Notes under the pieces: model-generated
What the model was told of the DNA's origin: nothing
Database searches by the model: none
Seen by the model: the letters and a program-made list of their open reading frames with translations, nothing else
Origin: Syntrophomonas sp. DTU018
Lineage (GTDB): Bacteria; Bacillota; Syntrophomonadia; Syntrophomonadales; Syntrophomonadaceae
Assembly (NCBI GenBank): GCA_001513155.1
Contig: LFSR01000030.1
Span: forward strand, 1-33,237
Length of the DNA: 33,237 nt
Reading direction: 5' to 3'
In this document: piece by piece, positions 1 through 7,639 of the stretch
Layout of the letters: every line of letters starts with the position of its first letter
How positions within the stretch are numbered: the stretch's first letter is position 1
Made by a program: the position numbers and the translations under genes

Positions 1-75
1 TAAGATAAATATTATTTTTCTAAGACCAGGAGTTCCCCCTACTAAATCTTGACACAGACATTACAGATGCTTGAT

Positions 76-104
76 TTGACAAAGATTGATTTGAATTATA
101 TACT
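76..104 (+). promoter_or_regulatory. Sigma-70-type promoter of selC
   Basis: A perfect -35 box TTGACA (76-81) is followed after 17 bp by TATACT (99-104). This places transcription start near 111, about 13 bp before the tRNA 5' end. A second TTGACA at 49-54 has no suitably spaced -10 box. Confidence 0.8.
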
Positions 105-123
105 CTATAGGCGATAATGGTGC

Positions 124-221
124 GGAGGCGGATCGGTCCTGGTGGGCCGCCTGGACTTCAAATCCAGCCGAGCGGTAGTGATCCTGCCGTTGGTGTGTTC
201 GATTCGCACACGCCTCCGCCA
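124..221 (+). tRNA. selC: tRNA-Sec (anticodon TCA)
   Basis: This is the selenocysteine tRNA that reads UGA. It is 98 nt long with an encoded CCA (219-221) and discriminator G218. The acceptor strands GGAGGCG (124-130) and CGCCTCC (211-217) pair over 7 bp; an eighth position, expected for tRNA-Sec, would be G131 against A210. The anticodon stem is CTGGA/TCCAG (151-155/163-167), with loop 156-162 and anticodon TCA at 158-160. A long variable arm pairs CGGTAG with CTGCCG. The T loop is TTCGATT (198-204). The length, long extra arm and UCA anticodon are diagnostic. The selenoprotein gene selD lies 9 kb away; selA and selB are not in this window. Confidence 0.97.
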
Positions 222-308
222 ATTTTGAAAAAATGGCGTTCATAGCGCGAAAATATCATAAACTGAGACTATAATTGCTAGTTATTTGACTGGAATCAGC
301 AGAATGTG

Positions 309-346
309 CCCCCTACTTGGGAAATAGTGAGGGGGTTTTTATTTTT
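309..346 (+). terminator. Rho-independent terminator downstream of selC
   Basis: CCCCCTACT (309-317) pairs with AGTGAGGGGG (326-335), with one bulged G, followed by T-rich TTTTTATTTTT. It lies about 90 bp after the tRNA and would end the selC transcript. Confidence 0.8.
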
Positions 347-701
347 GCGTAAAAAAGTTATCAATTTGCAGCGAAACACCAACAGTGCAACAAATGCTGG
401 AACAATAAGCAAATAGTCTTGACAGCACTCAAGGTTTACCATAAATTGGGATCTATAAACCAATGTGGAACAGAGAGATATGCGAGTAACACCTAATGAA
501 GTACTAAAAATACGCAGCATCAAAGAGTAAAATATATCATTCATAACATGTGATGATTTCACTATATAAGGAAAAGGGAGGTGTAAACCTGGTTGCAATC
601 TACCTTGCAAAGAGAAAATGGTAAATTGAACCTGTCACCTTTCAGGTTTTCTTGGTTCAATATCGACATGGACTGTGTAGATTTTAGCAACCAGGAGGCA
701 A
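347..701. other. Gene-free AT-rich stretch with two competing hairpins
   Basis: I see no convincing coding sequence here. At 625-661, the outer arms ATTGAACC (625-632) and GGTTCAAT (654-661) can pair. The inner arms AACCTG (629-634) and CAGGTT (643-648) can also pair. The two pairings share AACC at 629-632 and are therefore mutually exclusive. The structure ends about 30 bp before the SD of the next gene, so it may be a leader switch, or it may be chance. Confidence 0.4.
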
Positions 702-1916
702 ATGAATAAAAGAATACTTATACTGGTGGTTACAATTTTTTTGCTAATAGGGACTTCTCCGGCCTATGCGGATGTTACCTTAAGCATTAACGGCAAAAGC
801 TACTTTCCGTTAACGCCGGCGTACTTGGAGAACGGTGTGACCATGATCGGGCTCGATAATGTATCTAGGGTCATGGGAGGTACTGTTTTAATCGATGGTG
901 ATCTATATGTCCTGTCCAAAAATGATATCAAATTAGAATTGATGGTGGGCCAAACCACCGCAAAATTAAACGGTAGGACTTATAACCTGGCAGCGGCACC
1001 CAAGATGGTTGATGAAGAGGTTATGGTGCCTCTCAGGTCAGTTATGGAGGCATTAGGGGCTGAAGTGGAATGGCAACCTCAAACTCGGACGGTGGCAGTT
1101 ACTTATCTTGAGACACGCAAAGGCATGACTCCGAAAGAGGTTATGCTAAAGTCCAACCAGGTCTTAACGGAGCATAATACATACAAAATTAGGGCTGAAT
1201 TACTTGAAAAAGCAGATACGGGTATTCCTGACCAATCTTTAAAGAATTTCAGGGTTTTGGATCTGGCGGTCCAGAGGAATCCGGTTCTGGCACATGCGAA
1301 GACTAGCGTGCGGGTAGAAGATCCGTCACCACATCTGGAGACGAGCTCATCAGAGCTTATCATTGATGAACGTGTGATTACATATGAAGGTGAGTTCTAT
1401 ACCGTCCCTAATTTTGAGAGATGGGTAAAGGACATATCTGGGAAGGATAACCAGAATCTATTGGAGGCATTTCTACAGTTTTACGAACCGATGAAGAACA
1501 TAAAAAGACTGTGTGATGCTGGGGCAATTATTAGTTTTGCCGATGATTGCATTATAGATGAGCAGGAATGCTGGACTGTTAGGGTCGTTAGAGAACATAG
1601 ACGGGAACAATTTTATGACAAGCAGCAAGCAGCATCCGAATATGTACGCTGCACTGCCGAAGTTTACGATATTTTTATTAATCAATCCAGCTTTGAATTA
1701 CTATCTATTAAGTCGGAGCTAACATCTCTTTCGCATTGGCAAGATACTGGAATACAGACAAAAACGGAAACGACAGGCTATTATTACATTTATGATCTAG
1801 ATCAGCCGGTTACCGTGCCTGATGTGAGTGATTATATAACTAAGGATGATTATAGACAGATCATACTAGCGCCTGGGGTTCCAGACGATATAAAAGAAAT
1901 GCTGTTAACGGATTAG
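702..1916 (+). CDS. Secreted protein with copper amine oxidase N-terminal-like domain
   Basis: A 404-residue predicted exported protein. Residues 1-23 form a signal peptide (MNKR, hydrophobic core, then SPAYA before DVTL). Residues ~25-140 resemble the 'copper amine oxidase N-terminal' stalk-like domain, with the typical MVPLRSVMEALGAEVEW segment near 107-123. This repeat is common in Firmicute surface proteins and does not itself imply amine oxidase activity. Residues ~145-404 match nothing I recognise; they contain no catalytic motif and read like a globular extracellular domain. The start is well set by AGGAGG (about 692-697) before ATG 702. It lies between selC and a broken selC copy, so it may have been brought in with the duplicated tRNA segment. 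Exact role unknown. Confidence 0.75.
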   Translation: MNKRILILVVTIFLLIGTSPAYADVTLSINGKSYFPLTPAYLENGVTMIGLDNVSRVMGGTVLIDGDLYVLSKNDIKLELMVGQTTAKLNGRTYNLAAAPKMVDEEVMVPLRSVMEALGAEVEWQPQTRTVAVTYLETRKGMTPKEVMLKSNQVLTEHNTYKIRAELLEKADTGIPDQSLKNFRVLDLAVQRNPVLAHAKTSVRVEDPSPHLETSSSELIIDERVITYEGEFYTVPNFERWVKDISGKDNQNLLEAFLQFYEPMKNIKRLCDAGAIISFADDCIIDEQECWTVRVVREHRREQFYDKQQAASEYVRCTAEVYDIFINQSSFELLSIKSELTSLSHWQDTGIQTKTETTGYYYIYDLDQPVTVPDVSDYITKDDYRQIILAPGVPDDIKEMLLTD

Positions 1917-1950
1917 TTAGGAAGATGTTTTTTAGAATTAATTATTGATG

Positions 1951-1995
1951 CTCGACTTCTTATCCAGCCGAGCTGTAGTGATCCTGCCGTTGTTG
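1951..1995 (+). repeat. Degenerate partial copy of selC (anticodon arm to variable arm)
   Basis: Positions 1951-1995 align without gaps to 151-195 of the tRNA-Sec gene with five mismatches (40 of 45 identical). The offset is exactly 1800 bp. Two mismatches fall in the anticodon loop, changing TCA to TCT, and one changes the base of the variable-arm stem. No acceptor stem, D arm or T arm is present, so it cannot be a functional tRNA. It looks like a remnant of a duplication or integration event at selC. Confidence 0.85.
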
Positions 1996-2080
1996 ATATG
2001 GTTTGTTAGTTTTTCGGAGATGAGTGGATAGACTCTTTATTATCTAACGTGCGTGGCGGCACACATAGGGCTAAAACTAA

Positions 2081-2172
2081 AAAAGCAGACCCAAGGATGA
2101 AGGAATGCTCACATGTTGTATAACATGCTACCATTTACATGACCTTCATTTTCCCTACGCCGGTCTGCTTTT
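2081..2172. repeat. 92-bp multi-stem inverted repeat, bidirectional terminator-like
   Basis: AAAAGCAGACC (2081-2091) is perfectly complementary to GGTCTGCTTTT (2162-2172). Nested inside are ATGAAGG (2097-2103) with CCTTCAT (2143-2149), and CATGTT with AACATG around 2112-2127. Both strands end in runs of T, so it could terminate transcription from either side, including the minus-strand gene ending at 2207. The long internal part is unusual for a simple terminator and could also be a small non-autonomous element. Confidence 0.6.
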
Positions 2173-2206
2173 TAAAATAGTATCAACAAATGAACACTAT
2201 TTCAAT

Positions 2207-3178
2207 TTAAGTTTTGCTTTTTTTACTAGCTGAATATGCATTCCTAGCTTTGGATAAATATTTATCATCGTTCTCAATTTTTGCCACGATGAAGTCAACT
2301 AAATCCATTGAATATTTATGTACTTCTGGTTTTTGTAGCAAATAGTGAAATTTGGGGTTACTTTTGATTTTTTCTTTAAAAACAATTGCTTGAAAATCAT
2401 AATTATTAAACGGTACACTAGGAAGACGCTTTTTAACTTCCTCCACTACACCCTTTTGTATCAAAGGATGTGTTTCGTTTACATCTTTAGGGACTTCAAT
2501 AATTATACCCATTTTATCTCCATCCAGTCCTTTTGATAGAACAATATCAGCTTTTCCAGGAGACTTAACCAGTGCAAGTTTGTAGTCTATGGGAATGGAA
2601 TACTCTATACTATTTTCTGTAGTTCTTGTTTTAGTTAATCTTTCTTGTTCAGATTGTATAAATTCTAGGATGTAAGGATCATACTTCTTTTTTAGTTTTA
2701 CGGAATCGATATCCTTGACATCCGTAAACAGACTTAGCATTGCTGGAGAGCATCTATCGGTTATCGACAAAGAAAACCACTGTGCCAAATAAGTAACATA
2801 ATTCAAAACTGCTGATTGGAACAAACCTGTGTATATAACTTCTAATTCTTCAACTAAAAAATGTGTTGCTGCATTTCTAATTTTTGTTATAGAGTCTAAG
2901 TTTTTCTTGACGGGGTTATCCTCAGGAAATACTCTTTTTAAACAATCCTCTATTGATAAAGAACGTCGCTCTTGCCCCCTGCTTTTTTTATAATAAATCA
3001 CTTTTTCATTACCGCTAGTTTCAATCAACCGGGCTTTTAGTAATAACTCCCAAGCATTGATTATAAAAAAGCTGAAACCTTCTATTCGGTATGTTATGGT
3101 TGGTTTATTATATATTTCTAGGGCTAGTAAAAATGCTTCTTGGCTTTTTTGAAGCAATACCCGTGATACCTTTTTCAA
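2207..3178 (-). CDS. DUF3644 domain-containing protein
   Basis: A 323-residue protein resembling the DUF3644 family. The N-terminal half carries the conserved stretch with AFLLALEIYNKPTITYRIEG, then NAWELLLKARL and KIRNAATHF. This last part has a HEPN-like flavour (R followed by four residues and H), but that is my reading, not an established assignment. Family function is poorly known; members often occur in mobile or defence-linked DNA. I place the start at TTG 3178 because GAGGGGG sits about 6-7 nt before it and the homologous part begins there; a longer frame to 3337 has no SD and an unrelated sequence. The gene is AT-rich compared with genes after 3780, consistent with acquisition. The inverted repeat 2081-2172 probably ends its transcript. 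Confidence 0.75.
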   Translation of the reverse strand: MKKVSRVLLQKSQEAFLLALEIYNKPTITYRIEGFSFFIINAWELLLKARLIETSGNEKVIYYKKSRGQERRSLSIEDCLKRVFPEDNPVKKNLDSITKIRNAATHFLVEELEVIYTGLFQSAVLNYVTYLAQWFSLSITDRCSPAMLSLFTDVKDIDSVKLKKKYDPYILEFIQSEQERLTKTRTTENSIEYSIPIDYKLALVKSPGKADIVLSKGLDGDKMGIIIEVPKDVNETHPLIQKGVVEEVKKRLPSVPFNNYDFQAIVFKEKIKSNPKFHYLLQKPEVHKYSMDLVDFIVAKIENDDKYLSKARNAYSASKKSKT

Positions 3179-3481
3179 AGAGAAACCCCCTCGGTTTATA
3201 CTTCTCAGACAGCTATTATCAGAAGTATATTTGTTAATTGATAAGGTAGAATTTATCCGATACGATGTTTCCGATAGCAGACAGTGAAGCATTCCGAGAT
3301 CTCTGTTGGTATTGTTGGCACTATGTCCAAAATTCATCCGTTTATACCACGATTCTGCTTTATTATCAATTTTACATCAATATGTAATAAAATACCATGT
3401 ATAGAAAAGTGTAACACTAATTCTATGATCGTTGTATTTATTTCTCCTACACACATTTAACTTAGCTTCCATATAATTCAC

Positions 3482-3511
3482 TTGTTCTCGGTATCAGACC
3501 CCTGTTATACT
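3482..3511 (+). promoter_or_regulatory. Candidate promoter of an intergenic RNA
   Basis: TTGTTC (3482-3487), an 18-bp spacer, then an extended -10 TGTTATACT with TATACT at 3506-3511. There is no open reading frame downstream on this strand before a strong terminator at 3722-3765. Confidence 0.45.
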
Positions 3512-3517
3512 CTACAT

Positions 3518-3765
3518 ACCCAACATATTTAGGTGTCTAACCTGCAAGGATCGCGAAACGGTATTATTTTTATCCACAAATTGAGCCCAGGGAGTTTAGG
3601 TCTGACTGGGGATAGTCATGCCTGACTGGAGGATGATGGTAGGCAGATGCAGTTAGCCGGACACCCACCTTTTAGGAAAGTGGGTTTCAAAAGAAACCAG
3701 GAACGACTGCGCGGGAAAGACAAAGCCACTTGGGCTTGAGAGCTCAAGTGGCTTTAATTTTTTTT
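3518..3765 (+). ncRNA. Candidate ~240-nt intergenic non-coding RNA (unidentified)
   Basis: This stretch of about 440 bp (3339-3780) has no gene. It holds a promoter-like element, then GC-richer sequence, then a clear plus-strand terminator, although both flanking genes are on the minus strand. Local pairings are visible, for example CCCACCTTTT with AGGAAAGTGGG around 3664-3685. I compared it by eye with cobalamin, c-di-GMP, glycine, SRP, RNase P and tmRNA consensus motifs and found no convincing match. The bounds come from the promoter and terminator only. Confidence 0.35.
3722..3765 (+). terminator. Strong Rho-independent terminator (plus strand)
   Basis: AAAGCCACTTG (3722-3732) pairs perfectly with CAAGTGGCTTT (3745-3755), followed by AA and eight T residues (3758-3765). 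The T run is on the plus-strand side, so it serves a plus-strand transcript starting within 3340-3720, not the minus-strand gene beginning at 3781. Confidence 0.8.
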
Positions 3766-3780
3766 CAGTATAGGAAACGA

Positions 3781-4506
3781 TTAATCAGTAAACCACTGGG
3801 TTACATACAGGTAGCGGCCATCTTGGTAAAAGCCCAGTCCCACCTTCTTAAAATTTTCTCCTAGGATATTCTGGCGGTGGCCGGCAGAATTCATGAACCC
3901 CTCATGAGCGCCTTTGACGCTGGTGGTTTTGGAAATGTTTTCTGCAGCTGTACGGAAGGATATGCCCAGGCTTTTCATCATGTCAAAAGGGCTTCCATAT
4001 AGAGGTGAGTTATGGTTGAAATAGCCGGTTTCAGCCATGTCCTTGGATTTCAGGTAAGCTCCATAGCTTAAAGTGCTGTCCAGGGTGAGGGGTGCTAAAT
4101 TATGCTGGGCTCTGGCTGTATTGATATATTCCAGCATTTCCTCCTCCATAGCCGAGAAATTGTTGGAGAGCTCCTCTTCCGGAGCAGGTTCAGGGATAGG
4201 CTCTGCTTCCTGGGCAGGCACTGGCGCCGGTGTCTCAGGCTGGGGCAAAGGGGACGGTTCCGGTGCCTGAGGTTGTGGCTGGGGGGCCTGGGGATCTGAA
4301 TGGGGCCCTTTATCTTCTGGAGTCTGGCCCGGGTAATTGGTTTTATTCTGAACGGTTTTGCTTGCTTGGTAATCGGGAGGCGCCGTATCTGACCAGGGAT
4401 TGGTTTTCATCAAGGACGCGACCTTAGATGGGTCAAAAAGATCCAAATAGTATAAAGAGGAGCAGATGAGTGCCAACATAATGAACACCATCAGCAGCTT
4501 TTTCAT
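3781..4506 (-). CDS. CAP (SCP/PR1, YkwD-like) domain exoprotein
   Basis: A 241-residue surface or secreted protein. Residues ~1-22 are a hydrophobic signal or anchor segment after MKK. There is a cysteine at 15 but no proper lipobox, so I do not call it a lipoprotein. Residues ~55-112 are a proline/glutamine/glutamate-rich linker. Residues ~118-241 form the CAP domain, with EEEMLEYINTARAQHNLAPL, the histidine in YFNHNSP, AAENI and GHRQNIL, and a final YVTQWF. These match the bacterial YkwD/SafA-associated CAP family, seen in spore-forming Firmicutes; molecular activity is not settled. An SD (AAGGGGG) precedes the ATG by about 9 nt. It appears monocistronic. Confidence 0.88.
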   Translation of the reverse strand: MKKLLMVFIMLALICSSLYYLDLFDPSKVASLMKTNPWSDTAPPDYQASKTVQNKTNYPGQTPEDKGPHSDPQAPQPQPQAPEPSPLPQPETPAPVPAQEAEPIPEPAPEEELSNNFSAMEEEMLEYINTARAQHNLAPLTLDSTLSYGAYLKSKDMAETGYFNHNSPLYGSPFDMMKSLGISFRTAAENISKTTSVKGAHEGFMNSAGHRQNILGENFKKVGLGFYQDGRYLYVTQWFTD

Positions 4507-4629
4507 ACTTATCTACCCCCTTGTCCCCATCCTAACTAAATTTATCCAGCATGCCTAGAGGGCAAATATTACCAGTCCCTGATACTGCAAAATACTTTTG
4601 CCAGCAAGACCATAAATAAACATGGATAA

Positions 4630-5934
4630 TTACTCCATGGAATAAAGAGGCAGAGCGGCAGCTACAGCAGCCCCAATGCTGGAACCATCGGGAGTGAGTT
4701 TCAGCCGGGGTGGGTTTTCCGGCAGCAAGTCGGCCAGCAGTCTTTCCACACCGCTGGTAAAACCGGGCAGGAAATGAAAAACAGCACCATCAACGGCAAT
4801 AGTAGAGGGGTGGATTACTGCGGGAAGGGCAGTTATTATTCCAGCGTAACCGGCAGCTATAAAGCCCATACTGCGCTGAATGATTGCGCTGGCTATGGCC
4901 TGTAATACAGATAATTGCTCAGGTGGATAATGGTCCAGGCCCCATTGCCGGGACCACTGCCGGGAAGAGGGACTGGCAGGATCGGCATAAATATAGCCTA
5001 TTTGTTCCGTGTTTACCGAAAAGGGCTGTTCCAGCCAGGCTAAAGCCGGCGGGGGCAAAACATTTTTCTGCACCATTTCCCAGTAAACCAAACGCCAAAG
5101 CTCTCCCATATATTTGCCGGCCGTCATTTTTTCCAATCGCTGCTGGCCCGGATTTTCAGTGAGGGCATCCAGCTGGGCATCAAAGTCGTTGGCAGGCAGG
5201 AGGTGGAAGTTGCCTGATTCCAGATTAATGATTATCGGAGGATTACCGGGGAAAAACGGGTAAAGACAGCAGGTATTGTGACCGGTACCGCAGATGGAGC
5301 CGGCTATAACCCCTCGTTCCTGGTAGGAAGCAGTTAGAAAGCAGGCGGTGGTGTCGTTAAGAATAGCTTCCAGGGTTATTTCCTGCAAGCCCCGGCGGTT
5401 TAAGGCATCCATCAGCATTTGGTCGATCCTTCTGCCCACCGTGTTGCGGGGCTTCAATTCTTTGGTCCAGCGCAGCAGGCGGGCTTCCTTTCTGCTTTGC
5501 TGCTCCATAGGATAGGAAAAAGTCATGGCCAACTTACGGGTCGGAAAGTGCGCATATGCTTGGGCAACCAGATCAGCCACAAAGTCAAATAGCTCCTCAC
5601 CGTCAGTATCGGCGGTGGTCAGATCATAGCCCTGCTCCGGATCTCGCCAGGGACGCTGTACTTTAGCCTGTACCAACCAGGTCCCATCACCATTTAAGGT
5701 TACCCCGCTGACCCGGATATTGGTTCCTCCCAGGTCAATGGCTAAAAATTTTCCCTGTTCCCGGCCGGTGGCGGCAGGCAGAAATGATGGCAGGGCCTGC
5801 AGGGAGGAAGGCTGCCCCTCTATGGCCTGCAGCATTTGCTCTTTGAAAAGCCCGGCTATGTTGCGGAGGGCTTTTTTATCCACAGCGAAGAGTTCCTTGA
5901 TCTCTTTAACAACCGGATGATTGACCATGACCAT
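4630..5934 (-). CDS. Hexokinase (eukaryotic-type hexokinase family)
   Basis: Predicted ATP-dependent hexose kinase making hexose 6-phosphate in the cytoplasm. The 434-residue length fits a single-unit hexokinase of the hexokinase_1/hexokinase_2 family rather than the ROK or Glk families. Visible motifs are the phosphate-binding AIDLGGTNIRV (DLGGTN at 67-72), FSYPMEQ (139-145), LNDTTA with likely catalytic base Asp194, GTGHNTC (216-222) and NLESGNF, followed near the C-terminus by DGSSIGAAVAAAL. Two Met codons (1 and 3) are both compatible with the SD AAGGAG; I keep the first. No sugar transport or glycolytic gene is adjacent, so its substrate is open (glucose or another hexose). Confidence 0.87.
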   Translation of the reverse strand: MVMVNHPVVKEIKELFAVDKKALRNIAGLFKEQMLQAIEGQPSSLQALPSFLPAATGREQGKFLAIDLGGTNIRVSGVTLNGDGTWLVQAKVQRPWRDPEQGYDLTTADTDGEELFDFVADLVAQAYAHFPTRKLAMTFSYPMEQQSRKEARLLRWTKELKPRNTVGRRIDQMLMDALNRRGLQEITLEAILNDTTACFLTASYQERGVIAGSICGTGHNTCCLYPFFPGNPPIIINLESGNFHLLPANDFDAQLDALTENPGQQRLEKMTAGKYMGELWRLVYWEMVQKNVLPPPALAWLEQPFSVNTEQIGYIYADPASPSSRQWSRQWGLDHYPPEQLSVLQAIASAIIQRSMGFIAAGYAGIITALPAVIHPSTIAVDGAVFHFLPGFTSGVERLLADLLPENPPRLKLTPDGSSIGAAVAAALPLYSME

Positions 5935-6010
5935 CCATCTCCTTATATTCTCTTCTGACTATAATATGCTCACCAGGCGGCAGCCAAATCAAGGGGTGTT
6001 AGAAATACCG

Positions 6011-6107
6011 GAGTATCACCGCCAGGAACGAAGCGACATGGCAAGTCAAAGCTTTCTTGTGTGTTATTGATAGGAACTTGGCAACGAAGCGATCTCGAGG
6101 AACAATG
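6011..6107. repeat. Decayed copy of the dispersed palindrome
   Basis: The 200-bp gap between the hexokinase and TVP38-type genes has no coding sequence. It contains fragments such as GGAACGAAGCGACATGGCAA and GGCAACGAAGCGATCTCGAG. These resemble the GAGCGAAGCGACGTGGCAATCTC core of the repeat family seen intact at 15575 and 17328. It is heavily degraded. Confidence 0.45.
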
Positions 6108-6134
6108 ACTGGGGGAAAATAAAGGGCGCCAATA

Positions 6135-6731
6135 TTAGTGATGCTGGCTGGGGGTTTTGAAGAAGCGTTCTTTGGCATAATAGCGTCCTGCCACTGCTAG
6201 GGCGATGATGGCGGCTATTATAATCAAAGCCAGCTTTATATCACGGGTTCGGAAAAGAGCCAGACCCAGGCCGGTATATAAGACGGCAGAAGGTATTTTG
6301 CCTATGGCGGAGGAAAAGAAAAAGTTCCAGAAGGAAACCCCGCCCACGGCAGCTGCCGCATTTATTATGGGCGTGGGAATGACCGGGACAATACGGGCCA
6401 CCACGATGCTCCAAAAGGCCAGCCAGCCGTCGGTACGGTTCACATCATAGCCAAAGCGCTGTTTGAGCTTGCGCTCGGCCCAATCGGCGGCCAGCAAACG
6501 GCATACCCAATAGGCGATGGTAGCCCCCGCCAGGGCCCCGGACCAGGACAGTAAGAAGCCCAATTTAAAGCCGAAAAGAATCCCGCCGGCTGCGGCCAGA
6601 ATAATGTAGGGGAAGACCGGCAGCGCCGCCTGCACCACGAAAAGGCCGAAAGCAACCAGGGGGGCCATAACTCCAAAAGTTCTTACATAGTCTATAACCG
6701 CATCTATAGTGTTTAAGTCGGTCAGTTCCAA
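6135..6731 (-). CDS. TVP38/TMEM64 (VTT/DedA-like) membrane protein
   Basis: A 198-residue polytopic inner-membrane protein of the TVP38/TMEM64 (SNARE-associated, DedA superfamily) type. Hydrophobic stretches are interrupted by the characteristic FPYIILAAAGGILFGFKLG and GALAGATIAYWVCRLL blocks, then ARIVPVIPTPIINAAAAVGG, which matches the family's re-entrant proline/glycine loop. Members are thought to act in lipid translocation or membrane homeostasis. I prefer the TTG start at 6731 because GAGGTG lies 7 nt before it; an ATG five codons upstream (6746) has no SD. Monocistronic on the minus strand. Confidence 0.85.
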   Translation of the reverse strand: MELTDLNTIDAVIDYVRTFGVMAPLVAFGLFVVQAALPVFPYIILAAAGGILFGFKLGFLLSWSGALAGATIAYWVCRLLAADWAERKLKQRFGYDVNRTDGWLAFWSIVVARIVPVIPTPIINAAAAVGGVSFWNFFFSSAIGKIPSAVLYTGLGLALFRTRDIKLALIIIAAIIALAVAGRYYAKERFFKTPSQHH

Positions 6732-6916
6732 ATCGCTACACCTCATTTAATAATTTACTATGAAGCAGACTTTATATACAATAGCCGGATAAAGCTGGTA
6801 AACCGGGATACAGGTATCAATAAAATATTCAGCCGCCGCAAAATTCATGTAGCGCGGGCAAATTTCCAACAAATTTTTGCCTGAATTCCCCGGAAAACTT
6901 AGCTGCCCTCCTGGTG

Positions 6917-6925
6917 TGCTATAAT
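6917..6925 (+). promoter_or_regulatory. Extended -10 promoter upstream of the CvpA-family gene
   Basis: TGCTATAAT (TG at 6917-6918, TATAAT 6920-6925) is an extended -10 element 30 bp before the TTG start at 6955. A good -35 box is not evident, which is acceptable for extended -10 promoters. The rest of the 223-bp gap (6732-6954) shows nothing else. Confidence 0.55.
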
Positions 6926-6954
6926 ATGGTTGTCATCTTAAGGCAGGTGAGATT

Positions 6955-7587
6955 TTGCAGGCTAACCTGGTTGACCTTATCATACTGGCCCTGATTGTAT
7001 TAAGCGGCCTGGCCGGACTGCGGCAGGGATTGGTTAAGTCCTTTGGCGGCTTGTTCGGAACCATCACCGCCTTTATAATCGCCTTGCTGTTCAGTGACGA
7101 TTTGGTACTGCTGTTGGAGGCCAAGTTTGGCGCCCGGGCGGCCGTGGCGAATGCTCTGGCTGGGCACCTGCCGGTAACGGCCTTGCCGCTGCCGATATCC
7201 CGGATTGCAGGAGATGAACTGGTTGCCGCCACCGCGGCTGATGCTCTGGCCCATTTTATACTTATTCTGGCCTGCTTTTTGCTGATAACTTTTGCGGGGG
7301 CTAAAGTCCTCCAAATACTGTTCAGTATCCTAAACGCCCTGGTTTCCTGGGGAATCCTGGGATGGCTGAATTCCGTCCTGGGCCTGGTGCTGGTGGTGGT
7401 AAAAAACCTGCTCATACTGACGATAATCCTGGGACTGATTCAACCCGCCCTTAACCTGGCGGCCCAATTGGGTTATGCAGCGGCTCAGGGACTGGTCAAT
7501 GCCATGAACGGATCCTATCTGGTTCCCAAGCTGCTGTATGTTTTCATATTGCTGAAAAACCTGCTAGGAATGGGCGGCGGTGCATAG
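6955..7587 (+). CDS. CvpA family membrane protein
   Basis: A 210-residue protein with four predicted membrane segments (about residues 2-20, 28-46, 95-120 and 128-165). The N-terminus LVDLIILALIVLSGLAGLRQG is typical of CvpA (colicin V production family), a conserved inner-membrane protein of uncertain role linked to envelope homeostasis. Translation begins at TTG 6955 behind AGGTGAG; spacing is short but no better start exists. It is followed after 52 bp by the M18 aminopeptidase on the same strand, possibly in one transcript. Confidence 0.8.
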   Translation: MQANLVDLIILALIVLSGLAGLRQGLVKSFGGLFGTITAFIIALLFSDDLVLLLEAKFGARAAVANALAGHLPVTALPLPISRIAGDELVAATAADALAHFILILACFLLITFAGAKVLQILFSILNALVSWGILGWLNSVLGLVLVVVKNLLILTIILGLIQPALNLAAQLGYAAAQGLVNAMNGSYLVPKLLYVFILLKNLLGMGGGA

Positions 7588-7639
7588 ATCCGGAAAAGGA
7601 CAGGGAAACTAATTTTAATTGATTAAAGGAGGCCTAATT

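Noticed and set aside
1951-1995. A second tRNA-Sec gene
   Set aside because: Only the anticodon and variable-arm part is present, with an altered anticodon and no acceptor, D or T arm.
3179-3337. N-terminal extension of the DUF3644 protein
   Set aside because: No SD before the upstream ATG, no resemblance to the family, and a good SD lies before TTG 3178.
3540-3720. Cobalamin or c-di-GMP riboswitch
   Set aside because: Short look-alike strings (for example ACCAGGAACGACTGC or GATGGTAGGCAG) occur, but the defining core motifs are missing and no target gene follows on that strand.
4073-4427. Several plus-strand frames rich in Gly/Ser
   Set aside because: They mirror the proline-rich linker of the CAP-domain protein and arise from its biased composition.
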